NCBI RefSeq assembly: GCF_006494775.1
Contig: NZ_CP041146.1
Span: forward strand, 3,162,001-3,226,000
DNA: 64,000 bases
Source of the DNA: Nocardioides humi
GTDB taxonomy: Bacteria > Actinomycetota > Actinomycetes > Propionibacteriales > Nocardioidaceae
Direction of reading: 5' to 3'
The notes beneath the pieces are model-generated. The model searched no databases, had not been told where the DNA came from, and worked only from the letters and a program-made list of their open reading frames with translations. This document shows positions 44,157-52,785 of the stretch, piece after piece (position 1 is the stretch's first letter; each line of letters begins with the position of its first letter). The translations under genes were made by a program, and so were the position numbers.

Positions 44157-45581
44157 ATGACGGACAACACCGGCGCGCCGGAGCGTTCGCTGGGCGACTA
44201 CCTGCGACGGATCAGCGGGCGCCCCGAGGAGTACCGGACCGTGAGCCGCCAGGTGAACCCGGTCGACTTCGAGGTGACCGCGCTCCTGGAGAAGCTGGAT
44301 CGCCAGAACCGATACGAGGCCGTCCACTTCCGCGACGCCCTCGACGTCACCGGCAAGCCCTCGCAGTTCGAGCTGGTCAGCAACCTCTTCTCGACCCGGC
44401 CGCGGATCGCCGAGATGCTGCACCTGTCCACCGAGGACGTCGGGCCCGAGCTCGGCCTGCAGTACGGCGAGCTGGTCAACGGCCGCGTCGCTCCGGAGGT
44501 GATCGGCAACGACGTCGCGCCCGTGCAGGAGAACGTGCTGCGCGGTGACGAGGCGACGATGAACATCCTGCCCACCGTGCGTCACTCGGAGATGGACCTC
44601 GGTCCGGTGCTCACCATGGCGCACGTGATGAAGGGACCGGAGGAGGACTTCTACAACGTCACCTTCGCCAAGACCTTCCCCGACGAGGCGGGCCGCCGGG
44701 GCGGCATCACGATCCACACGCCCGACCTGTCCCGCCTGCTGCGCGAGTGGGAGGCCCGCGGTCGCCGGTTCCCGGTCGTCAACGTCCTCGGTCATCACCC
44801 GGGCTTCTGGCTGGGGTCGCTGGCGGTCACGCCGTACGGCACGAACGAGTACGAGACGATCGGCGGCTTCCTCGGGCACCCGCTGCGGCTGACGCCGTCG
44901 GTGACCTGGGGCGAGGAGTTCCTGGTCCCCGCCGACGCGGAGATCATCATCGAGGGCGAGATCGTGCCCGGCGAGCGCACCGTGGTGAATCCGTTCGGGG
45001 AGATCAGCCGCCAGTACCAGGCCCAGGAGTTCGCGCCCGTCATGGAGGTCACTGCGATCACCTACCGCAGCGGCGCGATCCTGCAGGACGTCTTCAGCGG
45101 GCACCGGGAGCACATGCTGCTGGGCAGCATCCCGCGCGAGGGCAGCCTCCAACGGCACCTCCAGGCAACGACGGGCGCGGTCAAGGCCGTGCACCTGCCG
45201 TACTCCGGCGCCGGCCGGTTCGTCTGCTACATCTCGATGCGCAAGGCCTACGAGGGCCAGCCGAAGGAGGTCGCGATCGCCGCGCTCGCCCGCGTGCCGG
45301 CGCTGCAGACCGTGATCGTGGTCGACGAGGACATCGACGCCTTCAACGAGGAGGACGTGATGTGGGCGACCCACGTCTACGCCGATCCTGACAGCGACGT
45401 CGACGTCCTGCACAACCTCAAGCAGCCGACCGACTACCGCGCGCTCGGCGGCAGCAGGATCCTCATCGACGCGACCCGGCCGACGGATCGCGCCTTTCCG
45501 ACCAAGCTCCGAGTCCCCCCGGCCGCCGTCGACGCGGTCCGGCTCGACGAGTGGCTCGACCCGACCGACCAGGGAGCGTGA
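44157..45581 (+). CDS. UbiD-family decarboxylase
   Basis: The 474-residue protein has the family features (NLFSTRPRIAEML, the GPEEDFYNVTFAK stretch, PYGTNEYETIGGFLG, EIIIEGEIVPGERTVVNPFGE, VVDEDIDAFNEEDVMWA). Such enzymes use prenylated FMN from UbiX to remove or add a carboxyl group on aromatic, heteroaromatic or alpha,beta-unsaturated acids. The conserved acid/Arg pair of the active site should lie in the EGEIVPGER and INxxDED-like segments. It is followed by a small zinc-ribbon gene. Confidence 0.93.
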   Translation: MTDNTGAPERSLGDYLRRISGRPEEYRTVSRQVNPVDFEVTALLEKLDRQNRYEAVHFRDALDVTGKPSQFELVSNLFSTRPRIAEMLHLSTEDVGPELGLQYGELVNGRVAPEVIGNDVAPVQENVLRGDEATMNILPTVRHSEMDLGPVLTMAHVMKGPEEDFYNVTFAKTFPDEAGRRGGITIHTPDLSRLLREWEARGRRFPVVNVLGHHPGFWLGSLAVTPYGTNEYETIGGFLGHPLRLTPSVTWGEEFLVPADAEIIIEGEIVPGERTVVNPFGEISRQYQAQEFAPVMEVTAITYRSGAILQDVFSGHREHMLLGSIPREGSLQRHLQATTGAVKAVHLPYSGAGRFVCYISMRKAYEGQPKEVAIAALARVPALQTVIVVDEDIDAFNEEDVMWATHVYADPDSDVDVLHNLKQPTDYRALGGSRILIDATRPTDRAFPTKLRVPPAAVDAVRLDEWLDPTDQGA

Positions 45582-45587
45582 TCGCCG

Positions 45588-45740
45588 ATGCCGAGGATCT
45601 TCTGGGCCACCTGCCCGCAGTGCGACGAGCCGTTCCTGGTCTCCTGGGAGCTGCGGCACGCGGGCGTCGAGCTCATCTGCCCCTTCTGCAAGGACACGTT
45701 CCTGCCCGACGACGCCAAGGAACTGGACGAGCGCCTGTGA
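45588..45740 (+). CDS. 50-residue zinc-ribbon protein, likely small subunit of the decarboxylase
   Basis: This short gene encodes a protein starting MPRIFWATCPQCDEPF, with a second pair in ICPFCKDTF, so it has two CxxC motifs about 20 residues apart, and an acidic C-terminus. It begins six bases after the UbiD stop and its stop overlaps the next GTG (GTGA), so it is translated in the operon. The three-part layout UbiX, UbiD, small CxxC protein resembles BsdB-BsdC-BsdD hydroxyarylic acid decarboxylases, where the D subunit is a small Cys-rich protein. Zinc binding is inferred. Confidence 0.8.
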   Translation: MPRIFWATCPQCDEPFLVSWELRHAGVELICPFCKDTFLPDDAKELDERL

Positions 45741-47176
45741 GCGCAGACGCGCCCGGGCGCTTCGACGTCGCCGTCGTGGGCGCCGGCGTCGCCGGCCTCT
45801 CCTGTGCCATCGAGGCGGCGACCGCGGGAGCGACCGTGGCCGTGGTGGACGCTGCCCCTGAGCCCGGTGGCACGGCCGGCGTCGCCGGCGGCGGCACCTG
45901 CATCGCCGGGTCCGACCTCCAGCTGCGCCAGGGCATCGAGGACTCCGCCGACCAGGCGCTGGAGGACTGGATCGCCTGGGGCGGCGACAGCGTGGACGTC
46001 GCCTGGGCGGAGCGCTACCTGCGCGACAGCAGGGTCGAGCTCTTCGACCGGCTCGGCGCCGCGGGCGTCGAATGGGTCGCCGTCCACGCCCGCGAGGGGA
46101 ACCGCCATCCGCGATGGCACCAGCCGGCCGGGGGAGGCGCGAGGGTGATGAGCCTGCTCTCCGCTCACGCGCGGACCCTGCCCGGCATCACCTGGCTGAC
46201 CGGCCATCGGGTCACGCGGCTGGTCTCGGCGGGGGGCCGGGTCACCGGCCTGACCGCCGACGGGCCGACCGGCGAGGTCGAGGTCGTGGCGGGCCGGACC
46301 GTCGTGGCGAGCGGCGGCTTCAACAACAACCACGCCATGGTGAGTGAGCTCGCCGCGGAGGCGGCGGGCGCCGAGCGCGTGCTCCTCGGCGGCGGCCTCG
46401 GCGCCGTCGGCGAGGGGCACCGGATGCTGGCCGATGTCGGCGCGCAGTTCAGTCAGCTGGACGCGGTCTGGATGTTCCCCTACGGCACTCCCGACCATCG
46501 GGCGCCCGCGGGGCACCGGGGACTGGCGGTGCGGGGGATCGACGACGACATCTGGGTCAACGACGAGGGCAACCGGTTCCACGACGAGTCGCTGCGCAGC
46601 GGCGCGACCGGCACGAAGGCGCTGCTGGCCCAGCCGAACGGGCGCTGCTGGTCGGTGATCGACGCGCGCCTGGCCGCCACCATGACCATCGCCGACCCGT
46701 ACTACCGGAACGGGAGCACGCCCCTGCGCGAGCGGATCGAGGAGTTCCTCCGCACCTCGCCCCACGTGGTGAGCGCCCGCTCCCTCGACGAGCTCGCCGC
46801 CCGGATGGATGTCGACCGGGTCAATCTCCGCGACGCCGTGGGCGAGCTCAATACCGCGGTGACCGCGGGTGAGCAGCGCGAGCGCTCCTTCGGCAAGGAC
46901 ATGACCGGGCGCGGGACGGTCGCGCAGGCGCCCTTCCACGCCATCCGGTTCCACCCGGTGGCGCGCAAGAACCTGGGCGGCGTCCGCACGGACCTGTCGT
47001 GCCAGGTGCTCGACAGGTCCGGCCGCGCCATCGAGGGCCTCTACGCCGCGGGCGAGGTGGCGGGCATGGCCGGCGGACGGATCAACGGCCGGGCCGCACT
47101 GGAGGGCACGTCCTTCGGGCCGAGCATGTACAGCGGGCTGGTCGCGGGACGCTCCGTCGTCGACCGGAGCAGCTGA
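45737..47176 (+). CDS. FAD-dependent dehydrogenase, fumarate reductase / ketosteroid dehydrogenase-like
   Basis: This 479-residue flavoprotein has the nucleotide fold DVAVVGAGVAGLSCAIEA, EPGGTAGVAGGG, VASGGFNNNHAMV, IDDDIWVNDEGNRF, and the closing GLYAAGEVAGMAGGRINGRAA. It is a distant relative of the flavoprotein at 42658, so the operon holds two such enzymes around the decarboxylase. The GTG overlaps the zinc-ribbon stop. It is the last gene of the GntR operon, followed by a terminator. The substrate is unknown. Confidence 0.9.
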   Translation: MSADAPGRFDVAVVGAGVAGLSCAIEAATAGATVAVVDAAPEPGGTAGVAGGGTCIAGSDLQLRQGIEDSADQALEDWIAWGGDSVDVAWAERYLRDSRVELFDRLGAAGVEWVAVHAREGNRHPRWHQPAGGGARVMSLLSAHARTLPGITWLTGHRVTRLVSAGGRVTGLTADGPTGEVEVVAGRTVVASGGFNNNHAMVSELAAEAAGAERVLLGGGLGAVGEGHRMLADVGAQFSQLDAVWMFPYGTPDHRAPAGHRGLAVRGIDDDIWVNDEGNRFHDESLRSGATGTKALLAQPNGRCWSVIDARLAATMTIADPYYRNGSTPLRERIEEFLRTSPHVVSARSLDELAARMDVDRVNLRDAVGELNTAVTAGEQRERSFGKDMTGRGTVAQAPFHAIRFHPVARKNLGGVRTDLSCQVLDRSGRAIEGLYAAGEVAGMAGGRINGRAALEGTSFGPSMYSGLVAGRSVVDRSS

Positions 47177-47218
47177 CCTCCGCGCCTGCGTGACTCTTCG
47201 TCGACGTCGCGACGCCGC

Positions 47219-47251
47219 GAGCCCGGCGGCCACCGGGTGACCGCCGGGCTC
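47219..47251. terminator. bidirectional terminator hairpin
   Basis: GAGCCCGGCGG (47219-47229) pairs with CCGCCGGGCTC (47241-47251). It lies between two convergent genes (stops at 47176 and 47303) and can end both transcripts. Confidence 0.7.
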
Positions 47252-47302
47252 GAGGACGCTGCTCGGTCAGTGCCGTCCGGCACCGGCTACCGGGCAGGAC
47301 CC

Positions 47303-48358
47303 TCAGTTGATCAGGTAGCGGTCGATGAGCTCGCCCCACTCCTTGATCGCCTCCGAATAGGCGTCGGAGTCCTGCTCGCCGAGGATCTCCCAGATGCCGG
47401 CCGGCTCCAGGCCCGCCAGCACGCCGGTCGCCTCGACGTCGTCGCGGGGCGAGATGTACTCGGTGCTGAGCATCTGCCCCTCCTTCGACAAGGAGAAGTC
47501 CACGTAGAGCATGGCGGCGCAGGGGTGGGGGGCGGCCTTGGCGATCGCGACGGTGTCCTCGGCCATGGTCGGGTCGATCGGGACCCACTCCAGCGGCGCG
47601 TCCTTGAGCCCGGTGAAGCCGGAGAGGTTGATCGCGGGGGCGATCCAGGCCTCACCCGAGGCCACCTGGCCGCTGATCGCGTTGGTGTTCGCCTCGGTGG
47701 TGTGGATGTCCTGCTCGCCGAACCTCTCGATCCACTCCTCGCCGTACAGGCTCTTCATCCAGCCGACCCACTGGGTCCCGGGCCCGGTGGTCGAGAGGGC
47801 GATCCGGCCCTTCCACTTCGGGTCGAGCAGGTCCTCGGAGGTCTGGGGCGCGTCGGCGGCCGAGACGAAGTCGGTGTTGTAGATGACGCCGTAGGGCACC
47901 TGGCCGACACTGACGTACTTGCCGTCGGTGCCGATGGCGTCGTCGCCGTAGGCGTCGAGCTCGGGCGAGTCGAAGTCGGTGAAGATGTCGAGCATCGTCT
48001 CGACGACCTCGATCTTGATGCTCACGACGTCGACCTTGTTCACCCGCGCCTGCGCCTCCTTCGTCACCGCCTCGGCGGTCGCGGGGGTCGTGCGCCGGGT
48101 GGCGTTGACCTTGAGGAACGGGTACTTCGCGGTGAAGGCCGCCGACAGCGCGTCGACCTGCACCGGGTTCTGGGCGGTATAGAGCTCCAGGACGCCTTCG
48201 TCCTTGGCGCAGTCGGTCAGGAACGACGTCCGGTCGTCCCCGGAGTAGTGCACGGCCTCCTCGACCGCTTCGGCTCCCTCCTTGTCCCCGCTGCCGCAGG
48301 CGGACAGGCCGGCCGTGGCCAGGCCGGTGGCGATGATCAACACAGGTGTTCGGCGCAT
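47303..48358 (-). CDS. ABC transporter substrate-binding lipoprotein (Fe3+/carboxylate-type), paralogue 1
   Basis: The 351-residue protein has a signal peptide with lipobox LSAC. Its mature part (VLELYTAQNPVQVDALSAAF, VPYGVIYNTDFV, GPGTQWVGWMKSLYG, APHPCAAMLYVDFSLS) belongs to the AfuA/FbpA-like binding proteins. It clearly resembles the two proteins at 54551 and 57174, although less than those two resemble each other. It is divergent from the ThDP enzyme gene, with operator B between them. No permease gene is next to it; it probably serves the transporter at 58263-61255. Confidence 0.9.
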   Translation of the reverse strand: MRRTPVLIIATGLATAGLSACGSGDKEGAEAVEEAVHYSGDDRTSFLTDCAKDEGVLELYTAQNPVQVDALSAAFTAKYPFLKVNATRRTTPATAEAVTKEAQARVNKVDVVSIKIEVVETMLDIFTDFDSPELDAYGDDAIGTDGKYVSVGQVPYGVIYNTDFVSAADAPQTSEDLLDPKWKGRIALSTTGPGTQWVGWMKSLYGEEWIERFGEQDIHTTEANTNAISGQVASGEAWIAPAINLSGFTGLKDAPLEWVPIDPTMAEDTVAIAKAAPHPCAAMLYVDFSLSKEGQMLSTEYISPRDDVEATGVLAGLEPAGIWEILGEQDSDAYSEAIKEWGELIDRYLIN

Positions 48359-48405
48359 GACTCCACTTTCTCGACGAGGTGACGGCTGTCACACGCTCTG
48401 AAATC

Positions 48406-48429
48406 TGACATGTGATACGTTACACGTCA
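48406..48429. promoter_or_regulatory. operator B of the GntR regulon
   Basis: The site TGACATGTGATA followed by CGTTACACGTCA matches the perfect operator at 20 of 24 positions. It lies between the divergent binding-protein gene (start 48358) and the ThDP-enzyme gene (start 48461), so one site can control both. Confidence 0.75.
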
Positions 48430-48460
48430 ATACGACCGGCCGAACCCGGAGGCGGAGACC

Positions 48461-50127
48461 GTGACGAGCACATCAGCTGACCCGGCCGCGGCAGTCGAGT
48501 CCGCGCCAGCGCTGCAGGGCTACCTGGCGATCCCGGAGCTGATCCGGCGGAGCGGCACCGGCGTCGTCTTCTCGATGCTCGGCGAGACGAACGTGCCCTG
48601 GATCGCGGCCGGCGCGGACAGCGGCGCCTTCCGCTTCGTCCGCACCCGCCACGAGGCCACGTCGGTGAGCGCCGCCGCCGGCTTCAGCCGGACGACCGGA
48701 GCGGTCGGCATCGCCTCGGTCACCCGCGGGCCCGGCTTCGCGAACGCCGTCAACGCACTGAAGGCGGCGACGCACGACCACGTTCCGCTGCTGCTGATCG
48801 TCGCCGAGTCACCGGCGACCAGGATCAAGATCAGCCCCTTCTACCAGAACCTCGACCAGCGCGGGATCACCGCGGCACTGGGTGCGGGCTTCCACCACGT
48901 CGCGAACGGGAGCCAGCTCGAGGAGACGTTCTGGGCGGCGTACCGCGGCGCGCGCTGGAACGGCCTGCCGCAGGTCCTCAGCGTCGCCGACGGCGTCATC
49001 GACGACCCGGTCCGGCTGGGGCCGACACCGGAGCTGGAGCGGGAGGCCGAGCTCCCCGACCCCGAGAGCGTCACGGCGATCGTGGACGTCCTGGAGGGTG
49101 CCCGCCGTCCCCTCGTGCTGGCCGGGCAGGGCGCCGTCCACGCCGACTGCCGTGCCGAGCTCGAACAGCTCGCCGACCTGATCGGAGCCCGGGTGGCGTC
49201 GACGCTCAACGTCAACCGCTACTTCTCGGGCCACCCGCACAATCTCGGTGTGTGCGGCCACTCCTCGCCCACGCTCGTCGCCGACCTGATCAGCCAGAGT
49301 GACGTCGTCGTGGCGGTCGGCGCCTCGCTGAACCCGTACACGACCGGGAAGGAGTCGCTGTTCACGAGCGCGACGATCGTCCAGGTCGAGATCGACGTCG
49401 ACCAGCCCTTCCACGCCTCGCGCGCCGAGCTGGGGCTGCTCTCCGACGCGCGGGAGGGAGTCCGCGCGCTGATCGCCGAGTGGCGACGGCGCGGCCTGTC
49501 CCCGCGCCCGGTCGAGGGTACGACGCCCAGCCGGGCGCAGATCGCGGCATCGGTCGCGGACGTCGACCTCGGCCACGACGCGGACCGCGGCATCGACCTG
49601 CGGCGCGCCTTCGCCGTCCTGGACGCCCGGCTGCCGGCCGATCGGATCGTGATCTCGGACTCGGGCAGGTGGTCGGGCACGCTGCCGACCTTCCTCGACG
49701 CACGGGACGGCCGCAGCTGGGTGATCAGCCGGGGGTACGGGTCGATCGGGCTGGGCCTCGGCAACGCCATCGGCGCGGCGGCGGGCAATCCCGATCGCCC
49801 CGTGGTGCTGTTCTGCGGCGACGGCGGCTTCATGATGTCGTCCCACGACGTCGACGCGATCCGGCTCAACGACCTGGATCTCACGGTCTTCATCGTCAAC
49901 GACGAGGCCTACGGCGCAGAGGTGCCCTACCTGACGCCGTACGGACTGCCCGCCGACGTCGCGCGCCAGAACCTGCCGGACATGGTGGCCTACGCGCAGG
50001 CATTCGGCGCCCGAGGGGTGGTCGTCCGCACCCTCGACGAGCTGGAGGCGCTCGAGCTGTCCCCCGCGGCCTGAGCATCGTCGACATCAGGATCGACCCG
50101 CTGGTCAACGGCCGAGCAGCGCTGTAG
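48461..50127 (+). CDS. ThDP-dependent enzyme, acetolactate synthase / benzoylformate decarboxylase-like (apparent frameshift at C-terminus)
   Basis: The protein has the three-domain ThDP layout. The N-terminal part has the catalytic Glu in VRTRHEATSV and the loop SVTRGPGFANAV. The C-terminal part has the cofactor motif GDGGFMMSSHDVDAIRLN ending in VFIVNDEAYG. At the C5 run 50061-50065 one extra C gives LSPRGLSIVDIRIDPLVNG and a total of 555 residues. It probably decarboxylates a 2-oxo acid or joins it to an aldehyde. GGAGGCGGAG precedes the GTG start. It is the first gene of operon B. Confidence 0.88.
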
Positions 50128-50161
50128 CTCACCCCGACCCACGAGAGCGAGGCAGGACGAG

Positions 50162-50671
50162 ATGGCCGCCCCGGCACCCAGGAGCACGGCAGACCTCTGC
50201 GACGAGTTCGGCGACCGGCTGGAGTCGTGCAGCCTGCCGCTGCGGCAGTACGGCGGTGAGCGGGCCTTCGGCGGCCCGATCGTCACCTTCCGATCGCCCG
50301 AGGACAACCTGATCCTCAAGCAGATCATCACCGAGCCCGGGGAGGGCCGGGTCATCGTCGTCGACGTCCACGGCTCGACCCGGGTGGCGATGATCGGCGA
50401 CAGCATGGCCGAGACGGCCGCCGCCAACGGCTGGTCCGGCTTCGTCATCAACGGCGCCGTCCGCGACGTCGGCCGGCTGGCCGAGCTGCCGATCGGCGTC
50501 AAGGCCCTGGGCAGCAATCCGCGGCGCAGCGTCAAGTCCGGCAACGGCGAGCGCGACGTGACGGTCTCCTTCGGCGGCGCGGTCTTCCGCCCGGGAGCCG
50601 TGCTCGCGAGTGACGACGACGGCATCGTCGTGCTGCCCGCCGCCGACGTCAGCGCAATCCCTAATAGCTGA
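50162..50671 (+). CDS. RraA-like / HMG-aldolase-type protein
   Basis: The 169-residue protein has the RraA family centre (GDSMAETAAANGWSGFVING, AVRDVGRLAELPIGVKALG) with the conserved Arg-Asp pair RD. Members with this pair are 4-hydroxy-4-methyl-2-oxoglutarate / oxaloacetate-releasing aldolases or decarboxylases; others regulate RNase E. Its place behind a ThDP enzyme in a catabolic operon favours the aldolase/decarboxylase role. It is 34 bases behind the restored end of the ThDP gene. Confidence 0.87.
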   Translation: MAAPAPRSTADLCDEFGDRLESCSLPLRQYGGERAFGGPIVTFRSPEDNLILKQIITEPGEGRVIVVDVHGSTRVAMIGDSMAETAAANGWSGFVINGAVRDVGRLAELPIGVKALGSNPRRSVKSGNGERDVTVSFGGAVFRPGAVLASDDDGIVVLPAADVSAIPNS

Positions 50672-50800
50672 CCCCAGCAACTCTCGCTGGTGGTGCGGGT
50701 GCACCGACCCTAGGTTCGAAGGGCAGGAGATTCCCCGGAATCCCTCGGCCACATCCACCGCGCGGCACGCGGCCGCGCGCACCACGAGAGGGCCCCTTCG

Positions 50801-52144
50801 ATGGCATCGGACAACAAGATCATCCTCACCGCCGCGTTGATGCACGGCCTCGGCATGGAGTACGGCGCGTGGCGGGTGAGGTCGGGGCCGGCGTCGGACT
50901 ACGTGTCCCCGCGGCTGTACGCCGAGATGGCGCAGGCGGCCGAGCGCGGCAAGCTGCACGTCCTCTTCCTGGCCGAGCAGATGACGAACCGCGACACGGG
51001 CACCGAGCGCCCGTGCGGGTCGCTGGACACCACCACCGTCCTCGGGTTCATGGCCGCCGCCAGCCAGCGGGTGGGCCTGGTGGGCACCGGGTCCACCACC
51101 TACAACCACCCCTACGACCTCGCGCGCCGCTTCGCGACGCTCGACCACCTCGCCGGCGGCAGGGTCGGCTGGAACGCCGTCACCACCGCCAACCCGGCGA
51201 CCGCGGAGATGTACGGCACCGACCCCCACCCGCCGGCCGGGGAGCGCTACGCCCGGGCGGACGAGTTCCTCGAGGTGGTCGCGGCACTGTGGGAGAGCTG
51301 GGAGCCGGACGCCCTCGTCGGCGACAAGGAGCGCGCGATCTTCGCCGACCCGGCGAAGGTCCACGAGATCAACCACGACGGCGCCCACTTCACGGTCCGG
51401 GGCCCGCTGCCCTTCCCCCGGTCGCGACAGGGACGGCCGGTGATCTTCCACGCGGGATCCTCACCGGCCGGCCGGGACCAGGCGGCGCGCGTCGCGGACG
51501 TCGTCTTCACCGCCCAGCACACGCTCGCCGCCGCCTGCGAGTTCCGCGCCGACATCCGCGCCCGCGCGGCGGCGTACGGACGCGACCCCGACCAGGTGAA
51601 GGTGCTGCCGGGCATGTCGGTGATCCTCGGCGCCACGGAGGAGGAGGCGCAGGCGAAGAAGGCCGCGGCGCACGAGGCGCTCACCCTCGACCAGCGGCTG
51701 CGCCTGATGTGGAAGCGCACCGGGGTCGGGGTGGACGTGCTGCGCGCGCACCTGGACCTTCCCTTCCCCGTCGACCTGCTGCCGCCCGACGAGACCTTCC
51801 AGTCGGGCACCGGCTGGCGTCGCAGCGTCGTCGACCTCGCGGTCACGGAGAACCTGACCGTCCGCGAGCTCCTCTCCCGCGCGCCCGGGCCGCACCACCA
51901 CCTCGTGGGCACGGCGGCCACCATCGCGGACGCGATGGAGGAGCGCATCGAGGCCGGTGCCGCCGACGGCTTCACGCTGATGGTCGACATCCTGCCCGAC
52001 GGGCTCCACGACATCGCCGACCTGCTGACGCCCGAGCTCCAGCGGCGAGGTCTCTTCCACGACGACTACGAGGGCGAGACGCTGCGCGACTCGCTCGGGA
52101 TCGGCGCCGCGGCGCCGATCCCCTCGGCCCTGGCGGCGGTGTGA
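50801..52144 (+). CDS. FMN-dependent monooxygenase, NtaA/SnaA/DszA family
   Basis: The 447-residue protein belongs to the large luciferase-like group (MASDNKIILTAALMHGLGM, FLAEQMTNRDTGTERP, GSTTYNHPYDLARRFATLDH, GRVGWNAVTTANPATAEMYG, FHAGSSPAGRDQAARVADVV). These enzymes use reduced FMN from a separate reductase; relatives cleave the ring of pyridine or uracil, or oxidise aminopolycarboxylates and sulfones. The next gene, one base away, is the likely reductase. It may catalyse ring opening or N-dealkylation in this pathway. GAGAGGG-type sequence precedes the ATG. Confidence 0.92.
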   Translation: MASDNKIILTAALMHGLGMEYGAWRVRSGPASDYVSPRLYAEMAQAAERGKLHVLFLAEQMTNRDTGTERPCGSLDTTTVLGFMAAASQRVGLVGTGSTTYNHPYDLARRFATLDHLAGGRVGWNAVTTANPATAEMYGTDPHPPAGERYARADEFLEVVAALWESWEPDALVGDKERAIFADPAKVHEINHDGAHFTVRGPLPFPRSRQGRPVIFHAGSSPAGRDQAARVADVVFTAQHTLAAACEFRADIRARAAAYGRDPDQVKVLPGMSVILGATEEEAQAKKAAAHEALTLDQRLRLMWKRTGVGVDVLRAHLDLPFPVDLLPPDETFQSGTGWRRSVVDLAVTENLTVRELLSRAPGPHHHLVGTAATIADAMEERIEAGAADGFTLMVDILPDGLHDIADLLTPELQRRGLFHDDYEGETLRDSLGIGAAAPIPSALAAV

Positions 52145-52145
52145 G

Positions 52146-52733
52146 ATGAGCATCGAGACGAACGGCGCCAACGTCCTGGGCATCGGCGGCACGCTGAGCC
52201 CCCGCTCGACCTCCGAGCTGGCCCTGCGGCACTGCCTCGCGGCCGCCGAGGAGCTCGGTGCGCGGACCAGGATGATCACGGCCGCGCAGCTGGAGATGCC
52301 GATGTACCAGTGGGGCGTGGCGGACGGCTGCGCGGCCGCGCAGGAGCTGCTCGATGCGGTGCGCTGGGCCGACCACGTAGTCATCTCGTCGCCCGGCTAC
52401 CACGGGGGGATGTCGGGACTGCTGAAGAACGCCCTCGACTACCTCCAGGAGCTGGCGGAGGAGAGCTCGCCCTACCTGGACGGCAAGGCGGTCGGCTGCA
52501 TCGTGACCGCCGCCGGCTGGCAGGCCGGTGCGACCGTGCTCGGCTCGCTCCGCGACACCATCCACGCACTGCGTGGGTGGGCGACGCCGCTCGGCGTGGT
52601 GGTCAACTCCTCCGTCTCCCCGTTCGCTCCCGACGGCTCCGTCATCGACCCCGGGCTGGACGCGAAGCTCCGGCTGCTGGCCGAGCAGGTCGCCGGGTTC
52701 CCGGTCGCGGCCCGCCGTAGCATCGCGGTGTGA
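52146..52733 (+). CDS. NAD(P)H-dependent FMN reductase
   Basis: The 195-residue flavodoxin-fold protein has the FMN phosphate loop GIGGTLSPRSTSELAL and ISSPGYHGGMSGLLKNALDYL. It starts one base after the stop of the monooxygenase, so it is the natural supplier of reduced FMN for that enzyme. It belongs to the SsuE/MsuE-like group rather than the Fre type. Confidence 0.92.
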   Translation: MSIETNGANVLGIGGTLSPRSTSELALRHCLAAAEELGARTRMITAAQLEMPMYQWGVADGCAAAQELLDAVRWADHVVISSPGYHGGMSGLLKNALDYLQELAEESSPYLDGKAVGCIVTAAGWQAGATVLGSLRDTIHALRGWATPLGVVVNSSVSPFAPDGSVIDPGLDAKLRLLAEQVAGFPVAARRSIAV

Positions 52734-52785
52734 GGACTCCTGGCCCGCCGGGCCTGCGGCCGGTCGTGACGAAGGTGCGCTGAGC

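Noticed and set aside
44067..47233. Long minus-strand open frames opposite UbiD and the second FAD protein
   Set aside because: The plus-strand frames carry clear family motifs and overlap-coupled starts; the minus frames do not.
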